This document shows, piece by piece, positions 1-11,867 of a stretch of 64,000 nucleotides of DNA (positions are counted from its first letter, which is position 1; the number at the start of each line of letters is the position of its first letter). Under the pieces are notes generated by a model. It ran no database searches and had not been told where the DNA came from. It was given only the letters and a program-made list of their open reading frames with translations. The DNA is from Euleptes europaea (lineage: Eukaryota; Chordata; Lepidosauria; Squamata; Sphaerodactylidae). The stretch covers positions 12,833,001 to 12,897,000 of the forward strand of contig NC_079328.1 of NCBI RefSeq assembly GCF_029931775.1, read 5' to 3'. The translations under genes and the position numbers were made by a program.

Positions 1-161
1 TCTCTGTTTGGGATTTCATTTTGTATATTTTTTTGATAATTATGTGTAAAAATGCAATTTTCTTTGGGAGTTGTATACCTAAATATCTTATCAGTTTTTA
101 AATTAGGCATACCTTATTCTTATTAACTGTCTTTTATTTTAATTTTGAAGATGCATACTTA

Positions 162-698
162 CAGCGCATTCCTGAAATTCGGCAGGGGGGAATGGCAGGG
201 AAGAGGTGCCGCCGCACCCCCTCCTAAAGCCGTTCCCCACATGCCGAAAAACAAAACAAAGCCTTTGAATAGCTTTTTTTGGGTAAAACGGGGCCTTCTT
301 GCCCCATAAAGAAAAGAGAGGCTGCGCCTGCTTAAAAGCAGGTGCAGCCTCGCTCTTCTCCGTGCCAGCGTTCACAGGGCAAAAGGAGACAGAAAGCTGC
401 CTAACGGCAGCTCCTCCCCCTGCCCGCCTCGGGAACACCTTCCGGGACGCCGGAACACCTTCCGGGATGCCGGCGTGGCCTTCTACGCTGGTGGGATGCC
501 GGCAGACGGCCCCTCTGACATTCTGTGTTGGTGCTGCCATGGCAGTGCCCAGTGACTGGCGTCCAGGCCTCCATGCCAGCGTTGGGCCCACTAACGCCGA
601 TGTAAGTAGCCTGGGCACTGGAGGGGGGAGTCTAATGCCAGCGCAGTGCCTTCCTAGCCTCCTAAGGGCTTTTGCCCTCGAGGCTCAGGAATGCACTG
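162..698. mobile_element. GC-rich MITE-like element with terminal inverted repeats (Tc1/mariner type inferred)
   Basis: A GC-rich block sits in AT-rich DNA. The left end reads CAGCGCATTCCTGA and the right end reads TCAGGAATGCACTG, its inverted complement with one mismatch. Both ends abut TA, the target duplication of Tc1/mariner elements. Inside are a hairpin at 319-350 (15-bp arms, one mismatch, 2-bp loop), a 20-bp tandem pair at 432-471, and a small GCTGCC/GGCAGC hairpin near 395-410. No transposase frame is visible, so it is non-autonomous. The family is inferred only from the ends. Confidence 0.6.
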
Positions 699-701
699 TA
701 A

Positions 702-1912
702 TTATCTCCACTTTTTCTTTCCTTTAAATCTGCTATTTGTCTACATTTTATTAATTTTAGTTCTAAACCTTTAATTGTCATTAAAGGTTGGTTAAAGTGA
801 AGGCACTATCATCCATTATAGACAGTTTATATTGTTTACTCCTTTAATTATGTTTGTATCAAACAGGCTTTATAAGGAACTTCATTATGGGCATACTTGA
901 TTTCTTATTAAAGTTGTAATGGTTTAAAATGTTGCCATTTAAAGATGCCCTAGCTTTGGGCTCTTGATAAATACAATGAAGCTATGATCTCCTAAATTAT
1001 TATAAATCATCCATGCTCTACTAGTTATTTCCTAAAATTAAAAATCTTTAAAACTTCATAAATGACCATTCAACATTGTTAAAAGCCTTTTCAGCATCCA
1101 TGAATGTTATCACTGAGTTTAAACAATTATTTCCTTTGTGTTATTTACACTGATAATATGCCTTGAATGTTGTTTCTATTGCCTCAGCTCAAAATCTGGA
1201 CTAATCTTTCTCAATATATTTTAAAGATTTTTGATCAAGTCATATCACTGATACATGAAATATATTCTAACCAGTGTATTCTAATCAATATGTTATAAGT
1301 AGGACATACTTCTCTCAATTTTTAACTGCACTCTGAACAAGAAAGGCATAAATTGGTAGCAGAAGTGATGATGTGATTGAGATGGAAATATCTTTTACTT
1401 AAAGTTCAGAATGCTAAGTTTTGTGATGACATATTCCAGTTTCTAAAAATGTTCAAATACTGTAGTTGTGAGAGGAAACATTGAGGAAGACTGGAGAGAT
1501 ATATCTGAATGGCAGTGGTTAGGAGTGCCTATCCATTTAAGCTTTTTTTTTTAGCTGCAGCTCTTGGAGACATTTGGCATGACCAGAGTGACATAAGCAT
1601 TGACAAGATCTAGGCTAGACTATTGTAATGTGCTCTGTGTGGTGTCGTTTTGAAAAATTCTTGGAAACTTCAATTACATTTTTGATTTCTTAGTTTCATA
1701 TGCCTGACATAATTCTCTTAAGCTCTGGTTTTCTATAAATTAATTTTTTAATGTGTATTTTCTGTAAAAAGATTTTGGGTATTTCTTTAATTAGTTTCCA
1801 TTTGATTAAGCATGGTAAGTTATTTTTACATTAACTGAAATTATCTTTATATTTTATTCATTTTGTTCTTTAAACAACAAATACCAATGGGTGTGAAACT
1901 TAATTGTGTGTC
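702..1912. other. AT-rich intergenic stretch
   Basis: No open frame, promoter or recognisable repeat was seen here. The composition is AT-rich, as expected of old degraded repeats. Confidence 0.5.
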
Positions 1913-2094
1913 GAAAGTACCGCCAAGTTGCAGCGGATTTATGGCGACCCCAGCAAGGGGTTATCAAGGCAAGTGAGAAGCAAAGGTGGTTTGCCATTGC
2001 CTTCCTCTGAAGAGTCTCTCTTGGTGGTCTCCCTTCTATGTACCGATGCTGCTTAGCTTCTGAGATCTGATGAGATTGGGCTATACCATGCTGC
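1913..2094 (-). repeat. 5S-rRNA-like SINE
   Basis: Read on the minus strand, the head at about 2044-2085 resembles the internal promoter part of 5S rRNA (the match to TCTCAGAAGCTAAGCAG is clear). It is followed by a body shared with other SINEs of the window (TTTGCCATTGCCTTCCTCT on the + strand) and a tail ending in the 'tatggcgacc' block found at the 3' end of BovB LINEs. This fits the 5S-derived SINE class known from lizards. The head is diverged. Confidence 0.7.
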
Positions 2095-2729
2095 CTTTTC
2101 TTCCTGAAACTGTATTACAAAACCAATAAAACGCCCTGAAGGACATGGAATGAAGTGATCCACCCTATGTATTGGGTTAATAAAATGCCACAGCTTTATT
2201 AAGCTTACAACAAGGATCTGGAAGGGGGAAATCAAACTAGTTAATATCCTATTCTCTCATAAAAATGCAGGGAATGAAGTTCTTGGGGCTGAGTTGGAAG
2301 CAGGCCTTCTCTCCTCTGCCACAACTGCTCTTTGAGAAACTCCATACTGGCTTCTCAGCAGTAACAGATACTATTCAGGCGCCTCCTAGACAAACCTTCC
2401 TTTTGAGGGAGTCCTGCCCATATTCCCTTTTCCCTAGTCTCTAACAAAGGTCAGAGAACTGTAACTACCCGAATGGGGTTCTTGACCCAGTTCCCAGGCC
2501 CAGGTAGCTCTGAGTTGTTGATCTGAGAATGCTCCCATTGCCATCCAGTTGATGGATCTCCAGATTTCTCTAATCTATTTTGTATGACTTTACCCACACT
2601 TTTCTCGGCAACTATGAACAATCAAGAGACTATGGCCTGTCAGGGACATTCTCTCCACCAACACACAATGTAAAATGTGGTCAATTTAATCAGTTAATTT
2701 ACTTACTTCTTATTTACTTCATTTAACCA

Positions 2730-2925
2730 GAATTGCTCCCCAGTGAGGATCTAGAGTGGTTTATAACATTCTCCCCTTCTCAAGTTTATCCTCACAACAA
2801 CCCAGTTAAGTAGGCTAGGCTAAGAGTATGTGGTCCACCCAGCAATCTTCCATGGCAGAGTGGGGATTCAAACCTGGGAGATCTTAGCCTGACATTCTAA
2901 CCTCTACACCATACTGGCTGTGTAT
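2730..2925 (-). repeat. tRNA-derived SINE (MIR-like squamate family)
   Basis: On the minus strand it shows a tRNA-like head (box A near the right end, a 'ggTTTGAATCCCC' box B), then a middle containing the 'cctcacaacaaccc' block. Diverged copy. Confidence 0.6.
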
Positions 2926-3535
2926 TTGGATTAAAAGGGAGAAAACACAGGGAAGGGAAGCTGGAAGCTTTGGTGAGGTAGTGGTAGCGGTTGAACTGAA
3001 AGAGAGAAAGAAAAGCACCTCCAAGGGTTAAGAAAGCCGAGTGGGTGGCACATGTGCCAGGCAGGAGACCTTGGAGAGCAGCTGGTGCCCAGGTCTTCGT
3101 AGAGGGCAAGAGGAAGCAGGGTCTGCAGGTCAGAGAGGGCTATTCCACTGCAGGGCCCAACATGGCTCTCTTTTCTGAGTAAAGGTCCCCTTCTCCTCTA
3201 TCTCCTTTCCACCGTCACCCTTTTCTAGAAGTTTGTTACATTTCTTTTCCTTCATTTGCCAATTAAGTTCTCATCTCTTAGAGTTCAGAATGTTCATTTT
3301 CTTTGAGATATTCATTTCCAATATTTTCTAAGGCATATCTTTAATTTTATTATTTCCTGTACTCATCTTTTAAAAAAATATTTTATTTGTCTGTTTATCT
3401 TTTCCATGTTCATTCATCTTAAAGTCTTTATAAACTTTTGAATTAAAATCCCTCATTAATTTCACAAATCGTTGTTCTTAAAATTTATGCCCATACTTCC
3501 TTAACTTCTGTCACACTTCTGTCTTTCTTTTTCTC

Positions 3536-3712
3536 TAAAGAGCTCAGAGCAGGAAACATGTTTCTTGCCCTCTTCGCAAGAACCCTGCAAAGTAGGTTAG
3601 GCAGAGAGAAAATGACTGCCCAAAGTCACCCCATGAGTTTCATGGCTGAATGGGTTGTTTAACTTGGGGCTTCTAGTCCTAATCCAAAGCTATAACCACT
3701 CTGCCCCACAGA
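3536..3712 (-). repeat. Diverged tRNA-derived SINE (MIR-like squamate family)
   Basis: It has the same layout as the element at 2730-2925 (gtaggttaggc block, 'ctaaccactc' head on the right) but is more decayed. Confidence 0.45.
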
Positions 3713-4422
3713 GTCTTGCTGCCCTTTGTCTTGCTGCCTTTTGTTCGAAATGGCTTGCAAGTTTAAACTCATTAAAATGCAATAGTTTACTAAAATCTGA
3801 GTTTAAAAAGACAAATCCACAGACAAAATTCCTATTGCCCAATAATATGCTTAGTGAAAACTGAACTGTATGCATCCAAAAACCTGGAGAAATAGAGGGG
3901 TAGCATGTACAAAACAAAAATTAGTAACAGTAAAATTACCATATTATAGCAACATTCCTAGCTGCACCAGTTGCAAAACAAATAATTATGTATCACTGAA
4001 AATCTAATTTTTTGCCTTAGATACTCTTGGGAAGCAGACTCTCGAGAGTTAAGTATAGTTATAAAAGATGATGGTTGTAAACTGGTTATTAATAAAACCA
4101 TGATAGAGATGTGTAAAAGTAATTTAAAATTATGGTGCTGGAATACGGGTATTTCTCATTTGCAGCAGCCTATACCCTGTAACATGTAAGCTATAGAAAT
4201 AACAGCTGTGTATCGCCGTCTGCCAAATACGGAGCATAGTTGTGATCTAGACACTAGGTGCTGCTGTTGTCCATGACTGGAAAGGCATAACTACTGGTGC
4301 TAACAAAGCGAATTTTCCAAATGGCTCGGAATTCAGGAAGAAGAGTGTAGAAATTGTATTTCTGTAGCAAATTCAGCATTCCGACAATTTCTTTTTTCCC
4401 TGGGCAGTTGTGCTATTGAACC

Positions 4423-4717
4423 ATGGATCCAACAGGAGGGAATTATTTTACTGTAAAATCTTTATTTTGTGGCTGCCATGAAGAAAACAAGCAACCGAAA
4501 ATGGCGAGCTCAGGGCTGGCGAGTTCTGTTTTCATTTACCCAGAAAAACTGCTTGAGGAGCCAGAAGAGTTGGAACCTGGGGTGGTTGTTGCAGAGAATC
4601 TGAGGCCGAATGTCAGAAACCGTTCAGTTCACAGCCTTCCTATTGTTAAATTCAATCAAACATTTGGATTTGCAGCGTGGGGCATGCTTGTGAATGGAGG
4701 AGCTGCTTGGGCAGACA
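4423..4717 (+). CDS. Unassigned open frame with strong start context and a splice donor
   Basis: The ATG has a strong Kozak context (A at -3, G at +4). The frame runs open for 98 codons to a good GTAAGT donor at 4718. The peptide contains PEKLLEEPEELEPGVVVAE and ends with a small hydrophobic stretch (FGFAAWGMLVNGGAAWAD). Local GC is higher than around it. I do not recognise a family and see no second exon. It could be a first exon of an unknown gene, a repeat fragment, or chance. Confidence 0.2.
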
Positions 4718-5125
4718 GTAAGTGACATATTTGAGCATCTGACAGAAAATCTTTTTGTGATGTGTTAGTGAGACCTAGATGTTCCCAGTGTTAATAACCA
4801 TCTGCCAAGTTTACCAGTAGAGATGATTCTGCTTCTAGGATTTGAATTGCTGTTAGTGGATTGTGTGTTTCCAGATGTTCATATAAACCTTTTTGGCCCA
4901 CATCGTGGAGATCCATGAATGACAATAAGATTGTTTAGCTTTTGAAAATCAAAAGACAGAATGAAACATTCCATTCCCAGTTTAAGACAAAAAGAAAATG
5001 ATCTAGAGATACAAAGTACCAGAGGTTTACAAATAATTGTAGACGCTTAAAAAAATAGCCAAAAAGTGTATATGTATAATTCAAAAAATTACAAAATGTA
5101 ATGGCAAATACAAAGGATTATCACT

Positions 5126-5487
5126 ACAATGACAAAAGTACCAAGTAGCACCACAATATGTACACAATTCAAAATGGTAACAAATAGGACCACAGTCAAA
5201 GGTTTACAAGCCAAAGGTAGTTAATGATAATTTCAATAAAAATATCATATACAAGGTCAATACGACAGTTCCACAAAAAAGTTTACAAGCTGGAGAAGAG
5301 CACACAACAATGACAAAAGTACCAAGTAGCACCACAATATGTACACGATTCAAAATGGTAACAAATAGGACCACAGTCAAAGGTTTACAAGCCAAAGGTA
5401 GTTAATGACAATTTCAATAAAAATATCATATACAACGTCAATATGACAGTTCCACAAAAAAGTTTACAAGCTGGAGAAGAGCACACA
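5126..5487. repeat. 181-bp tandem duplication (two copies)
   Basis: A 181-bp unit (5126-5306) is repeated head to tail at 5307-5487 with only a few differences. No coding capacity is evident. The unit starts with acaatgacaaaagtacc in both copies. Confidence 0.85.
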
Positions 5488-6690
5488 ACAAGACAAGATA
5501 CCGGCTAAATTCCTGTTTTGATGTATGAATCCTCATCAGTCAGGAACGACCTTGCACTGGTTAATTTGGAAGCCAGAAAATCAAAAGCAAGTTCATAGTA
5601 TGTAGTGCGGTATAACTTCAAAAGACAATCATCATGGCTCCTACCCAAAGGTCGATCTGTGTGTGTATTGTATATGAAGAAATCCTGCTGGTCTCTCTAG
5701 AGACCTGGAATGTTCAATTATTAGTATCATTGTACTGGATTCTTGTGATTGGAATATTTATATCATCATCTTGGGCCAAGGCACAAATATTAGTTATATG
5801 CAACATGAGAGATAGAAATGATTGGAATAGCAACAGTGCAAAAAGTGAACAGAAATTATTTGCCACAGACAAGAATGCTGGAGATGTAAAGCTTGAAGAT
5901 GACCTGGATTTTGAAGAGTATAATTATTTCAGATGGAACCAGAAGCACATAGTGCAGGTCAGCTTCCATTAACATCCTTTGCACTGTGTGGTGAAACATG
6001 GTTGACATGGATGAGAAGGCTATGGGCATGTTAGTAAATCTGCTTTCTAACAAAATCTGAGGACTGTCACTCTGTTGGGATAATCAGACTGAAAGACTGG
6101 GAAGAGTGGCAAGATGAGATTCCACAGTTCTGAAGACACAGAGTTTTTAATGATGACACTGGATGAAAAATCTCCATGGAAGCATCCCTTCCTCACTACT
6201 GTACTACCTTCACATCTCTGAAAAAAACTATGGTTGATCCCAGCCTCAGATTCAAGCCCCTGCTGGGCCATGGAGCTTCAGTATTCCCACCTGTTGATTT
6301 ATATAGTTGTTGGTGTTGCTGGTCAAGCATTTCTAATGAAGTCCCAAAGTGAATTAATGAAAGCGGAACACCGGTCTTGTGTAACACCCATGAAGGAAAA
6401 GCAAGTTAGGAAAGAGCTTGGATTAACTGTGAGCCTAGATGGGACTGGCCTTTTGCTGTTTTATTTTCTGTTGGGTTTTTTTTATCTGCTCTACATTGGA
6501 AGGTTTTCAGTGCAAGGTTTCATTCATTGCTAGGGAATTTGTGACAGAAGCACTTCGGGCTGCCACAGAAGAAGTTGGCCTCTACTGCCTTCCAGTTCTT
6601 CCTGCATACAAAAGGGAAGTCATGTCTGCAACAGTGGCTGTCCAGCATTGACCAAGAACTCAAAGAAAGTGAAGGCCATGCGGAAGAAGA
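5488..6690. other. Intergenic stretch with one unassigned open frame
   Basis: The only notable item is a + strand open frame at 5634-5972 (112 codons). It has a hydrophobic N-terminal segment (LLVSLYWILVIGIFISS) followed by an acidic stretch (KLEDDLDFEEYNYF), and no family is recognised. I do not treat it as a gene. Confidence 0.35.
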
Positions 6691-6935
6691 AGAAAAGTTA
6701 GTTTTTATACCCCACTTTTACTCTACCTTTAAGGAGTCTCAAAGCGGCTTAAAATAGCCTTCCCCCCCTCCCCACAGCAGGCACCTTGTGAGGTGAGTGG
6801 GGCTGAGAGAGTTCTGAGAGAACTGTGACTGGCCCAAGGTCACCCAGCAGTAAGCATGTGGAGGAGTGGGGACTCAAACCCAGTTCTCCAGATTAGAGTC
6901 CACCTCTCTTAACCACTACACCACACTGGCTCACC
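6690..6935 (-). repeat. tRNA-derived SINE
   Basis: On the minus strand it begins with GTGGTGTAGTGGTTAAGAG (box A), followed by a box B-like GGGTTTGAGTCCCC, a body with 'ctgggtgaccttgggccagt', and a tail of 'taaagg' type. It is the same family as 28543-28815 and 54652-54940. Confidence 0.75.
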
Positions 6936-8681
6936 AGGTTCAGAGTCACATTGAAGATGTCCTTAAGCAGGCTCTGCAAGTATATGGCACTGGGTCTCGT
7001 GGCTGGTGCCTTCCCTTTCTATGTGTGCACCAAGCTCAGGTTCACTGATGTCAAGTGCTAAAAAGTGATGAGTCACCTTGATTCTTTCCCATAGCACAGC
7101 AGGATATGCCTTGACTCTCACAGCATGTAAACATCTTATGTGCATCACTCTATATAGAACAAGCTGAATTGTGTGGGATGTGACCAGCTGGAAGGAGAGT
7201 GACTGTTGATAGCAGTTGTTGCAGTGGAAATATTGTATATGGCCACCCATGTGCCCATCTGTAACTGAACATAAGATGATCTTCTCCTGCAATGGATGAG
7301 CTCTTGAGTGTGGTCATTTTGATCAATGATTAAGAAGTGCAAGGAGGACATTCTTCTCAGTGAGCAAATCCCACATCCTGCTCCAACTTGGAAACCAAAA
7401 ATGCCCAACGTCCACTGTAGTAATCATTGAAAAATTGTGCTGAGATTGGCATCCTTCAACTCTCTTCTGCCATTTCAGGACAGAGATGGATTTTCATCTA
7501 TTCCTCACATGCAGATCCAAAGCAGCCCAGGGTTGGGGTGAGCCTGGTCGACAAAGACACGTATCCTACTTAATTTGTTATTATGATGATTTCTTGGTAT
7601 TGGACGACAATTGAATACATGAATTAGCACTGTCGAGAAACATTGTGGCTGAAGTAATGTGAAATGATTGGCTCATCCTGTTCTTGATACTTGATCTGTC
7701 ATGGTTCATTCATATGTGCTGGTGCTACAATGAGCAACCAACTCAGTGTGTGCAAAACAAATCTATCAAAGTCTGTCCACTTCTGTCACACAATGCGAGG
7801 CACATTAAAAATAATTTGTCAGAACGATTCTCAGATTGTGAAATGTTATTTGTGTTATCTTTTCAGTTGATATTCTCTTTTTTGGCTTGGATGAGAGTCC
7901 CTTTTCTTATTGGAAAGGAAAACAAACAAAGCAGCAGGATGATGACACCAAAGAGTTTGTCTAAGAATAGGCTTCCTTATTGTGTAGTATAGTGTCTTCA
8001 GATGAAATCAGATAGTGGTAACACTTCAGAAGAGGAATTTATAGGGAAACAATAAAGCAAAGTTCTTTTCTAGGATCATCAGTTAAGGATGCTTATGTTC
8101 AAAGAAGCCAATTGTACAGTCCCAAAGCATATCAAGGAAATAATACTACATTTGCTTAAGTCATCTCTGTGTTCTGATTCTGGCATCCCGATGGCTATAT
8201 GGGACAAACAGACCTCTGACACATGTGACCATCTTGGACTAGAGAGGTTTCATGTTCCATGATCCCTTCAATTATGAATAACTTTATAAGTTATGAAGTC
8301 AAATATTAGTTTTCTGTTGGAGCAACCACCAAGGATTTCATTTATTTTACAAGCCACGAAAACCTCCCCAGTCATTTGGTTGAGTTGAGACAATTCTTGG
8401 GGGGCAAAACACCGGGCGACAAAGAGAACAGACTTAAAGTAGCACAAAAATATATTGTGTATACTTCAACCACACAGTGTTGCTCTTCATTCAAGTATGA
8501 ACATTTATGAGATGGGAGAGAATTCCTCCAAAGGCAAGACCTTGAAAGACAGAAGCATATAGTGATCCTGGATAAAATATTAGACTACAGGTGTTAGAGG
8601 CATTTTTTACCTTGTTCTTTTTAAAATTTGCTTTGCTATAAGAGATCTGCATTAATTATGACAGTTCAGCATTAAGATTCT
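6936..8681. other. Intergenic stretch
   Basis: No recognisable gene or repeat. Short open frames on both strands look random. Confidence 0.4.
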
Positions 8682-9775
8682 GCATCGAGACTGCCGTAGC
8701 TGGTTTTGTTCCACACAACTTGGGAAATGGGCCAGCTCCATTATTCTGTTCAGGAGGAATCCCAGAATAGCACTTTTGTGGGCCACATTGCCCAGGATCT
8801 GGGACTGGAGGTGAGTGAGCTGGTGCCTCAGATATTTCATCTGGCATACCAAGGTGGTGGTGGAAAGTGCCATCAAGTCACAGCAGATTTATGGCGACCC
8901 CATAGGGTTTTTAAGGCAAGAGGTGTTCAGAGGTGGTTTGCCATTGCCTGCCTCTGCATAGGCTGAGAGAGTTCTGAGAGAATTGTGACTGGTCCAAGGT
9001 CACCAAGCTTCATGTGGAGGACTAGGGAATCGAACCTGGTTCTTCAGATTAGAGTCCGCCGCTCTTAACCACTACATCATGCTGGCATACCAAGGTGATG
9101 GGGACTATTTTGATGTGTGTAGAATAGAATTATGTTTGTTAATTCCCAGATAGACAGGGAGGAGGTTTGTGCCAAGAACCCTGTTTGTGCTATTCATCTA
9201 GAGGTGATCATGGATAAACTTCTGAAGATTTTCCATGTGGAAGTAGAGATTGCAGACATAAACGACAATGTTCCCGTATTCCCTGGAAATTAATTAAAAA
9301 TATAAGTTGCAGAATCCATATTGCCTGGCTTTCACTTACCTTTGGCACGAGCTTCAGATCAAGACATAGGTACCAATGCTGTAATATTTTACCAGCTTAA
9401 TTCAAATGGCTATTTCATGCTAGATGTGCAGAGGAAAAACAACCAGCTCCCTTCAGTGGATATTGTTTTAAAGAATCTATTAGACAGAGAGGAGTCACCC
9501 ACTCACCATTTGTTACTCTTGGCCACTGATGGGGGTAAAATCCAGAGCTCACTGGCACAGTTGAACTGCTTATCACTGTGCTGGATGCAAATGAAAATTG
9601 TCTTTAAACAATCTTTGTAGGAAGTAGGGCTCCTAGAAAATGCAGCATATGAGACCCTGGTCTTGAAATTAAATGCTACAGACTTGGATGAAAGAATCAA
9701 GAAAGCAATTTTGTATTCTGTTGTTCAAGTTCCATCCAGTGGGAAAGATGTGTTTACAGTAGATTCAGTGTTATG
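8682..9775 (+). pseudogene. Broken PCDHA variable exon (leader to EC3), split by a SINE
   Basis: The leader end and EC1 are recognisable ([24 protein letters not shown] at about 8728-8840). The frame is then interrupted by a SINE at 8857-9081 flanked by a 12-16 bp target duplication. EC1 resumes at about 9100 with stops. EC2 is partly open (9321-9620: GYFMLDVQRKNNQ, LDREESPTHHLLLLATDGG). EC3 begins with KLNATDLDE near 9670, and homology ends near 9775. EC4-EC6, membrane helix, cytoplasmic part and donor are missing. It is clearly an ancestral first exon upstream of the intact set. Several stops and frameshifts show it no longer codes. Confidence 0.9.
8857..9081 (-). repeat. Composite tRNA-head SINE inserted in the relic exon
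   Basis: The right half is a tRNA-like head on the minus strand (TGTAGTGGTTAAGAG type). The left half is the body and tail also seen in the 5S-headed SINE at 1913-2094. It is flanked by CATACCAAGGTG at 8845-8856 and 9086-9097, a target duplication typical of LINE-mediated insertion. Confidence 0.8.
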
Positions 9776-11690
9776 AACAAGCACACAAATAGACTAACAT
9801 ATTGCTAATCCGGTCAATTAAACCAAAGGCCTCACTTTGATCACCAGTAATGCTCATGGATCTTAGAGGGTTTAGATCCTTTACATATGCTGATTGACTG
9901 GGAGAAATGAACAAATTGTGTGAGCAAATAGTGGGCTGCTTATTCATTGTGAGATAATTCTCAGATTCACAGAGAAATTTGAGGAGCAGAGGAGCACTGT
10001 GGGACCTTGGTGTGAGAAGAGCAGGGATTTCATAATAAGAGGAAAACAAGGGAATTGCAGATTAGTTAATACATTTGGAGAGGTGAATGCTTAACAGACA
10101 ATACAAACACATTCTACCTAGTACTTACAGTTACATCCTTAGCTTTGGTTTTATCAAAATAGTTCAGAGGAGGTTAGCAAAATGATCATAGGACATAGAG
10201 GAGATTAGCTGGTCGGTATTTGCTGATGAATCATGTACTTCATCAGAAATATGCTTTTGCATTCTGTAAGAGCTAACTGAAGAAATCTTAGCAGGACTAG
10301 GAGTAATCTTTCAGAAGTGCAGGCATTGATATGAGTTTCTGTGAGGAGGGTGCAGTTTTTAGGCACCAAAGATTTACATAATTAAATGTGGGGAGCTGAA
10401 TGCAACTGGACACCCAACTGGGTGCATGATTACTTCAAAATAAGTTTCAGTAGGTTCCTTAGGGCTTACTCCCAAATAAGTGCACATAGAATTGCAACCT
10501 GAATATTCATGTACTTATTCACCCTGTTTAGAAATAATTTTCAATAAAGTTAGAAATGAGAGTTTTAATAAGTAAATAGGAGGAAAAAGCCTGAGCAGGT
10601 AAGTTCTCTTCCCAGTATTTATGCAGCACTCATCTTTTCTCATTTGCCAAGAATGGGAATTTCATTTGTGAAAAAATATCCTAAAAGCCCTTAAGTACAT
10701 GGTCATGGCATTGTGGGCTAGAGACAAACTGCTGTTCCAAATGATACCAGTGTCCATGTTCTCTAAAAATACATGTATCTGCATACGATATTCATTCTAG
10801 ATATTATGGCACCTTTTAGAGTTTATATGAAAAGTGCTATCATGGTATTCTCTTGAATAGTCAGGATAGCCCCATGCTCAGAAAGAAGAGCAGCATGAAA
10901 TCAGCCATAGCAAATATAACAAGGAGGATAGGAATAAAGTGAATTCCCTGGAGCTTCTCCCCACATCTCAGTCATTACTGAATTAAACATTTCTCAACTT
11001 TTTTTGAACCATGCTAGATTTTCCCCTTTTGCTTTGATATAATGTTTCTTTTCATGATCAATAGGAATGTGTATATATTGAAGAATGAATTGCAGATTTC
11101 TACATAAAATAAATATACTTTTTTGGTCTGAGTTTGTTTGGTGAATTCAATGATTTCCCACTGAACAAAAGAAGTTATGAGAACATCCCTCATTCAGAAT
11201 CTCAAAATTGAAATTTGGAGAGGAAGCATGTCTGGAATGCAAGGCAATTCATGTGATGTCCCTTTCAATGCCAGCTATAGGCGATATTCGAAATATTGTA
11301 AATATTGTGCCATAATTCTTGGTAAATATCGTACAAAAGGTTGTTGTTTAAAAAGCTGCTTTATAACTAGGATGTTGCTGAACAACAATTTAAATTCCTA
11401 ACGGAGTGAAGCTTGAAAAAATGATGTATTAATAACAACATTAATAATAATGGAATAAACATCAAAGGAACAAATATTCTTTCATATGTCATACCAACCT
11501 TATAGGTGGAAATGTCAGTGGTGAATATACTTTATTGATCATGATGGGAAAATGGAGACAATGCACATTAAATGCACATTAGAAAATATTCCTGAAGGAA
11601 AAAATTATGCTGGCTATTCTGTCTGTAAAAAGTCATAATCTCAAGCAGAATGTGAAACCTTACAGAGTATGTAATTTATCCATTTAGTCG
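9776..11690. other. Intergenic stretch upstream of the first intact exon
   Basis: Mostly AT-rich. A short MITE-like scrap lies near 10440-10500 (the 'cttactcccaaataagtg' and 'attgcaacct' blocks common to reptile hAT MITEs). No gene was seen. Confidence 0.4.
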
Positions 11691-11720
11691 CATGATGTCG
11701 CTCTCTGCTCAGATATCTTG
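11691..11720 (+). promoter_or_regulatory. Protocadherin promoter CSE/CGCT-box of the first intact exon
   Basis: GATGTCGCT at 11694-11702 lies 174 bp before the ATG and is followed by ATATCTTG 11 bp further on. The same core recurs at matching places before the exons at 19138, 25579 and 29506. In mammalian clusters a CGCT-containing conserved element about 200 bp upstream binds CTCF and drives promoter choice. Confidence 0.7.
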
Positions 11721-11867
11721 TTGAGAATAACGGGCACAAAGGGCTTCTCCTCTGCTTTGTCATTAGAGATCATTTGGTTGTTCTAACTAGAGGAGCAAGA
11801 GGAATGTTACCAGGGTGGATTGACTTTTAAAATTTACTTTACAAAGATATAATACAAAAACGGAGGA

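Noticed and set aside
299-727. 142-codon + strand frame and its 159-codon minus counterpart in the GC-rich element
   Set aside because: Open only because the DNA is GC-rich; frames on both strands overlap and neither resembles a protein.
4240-4262. CACTAGGTGCTGCTG as a CTCF site
   Set aside because: Only part of the CTCF consensus matches; too weak without binding data.
5634-5972. 112-codon frame with a hydrophobic segment
   Set aside because: No domain, no splice context I trust and no homologue recognised. It is mentioned only as part of the intergenic stretch.
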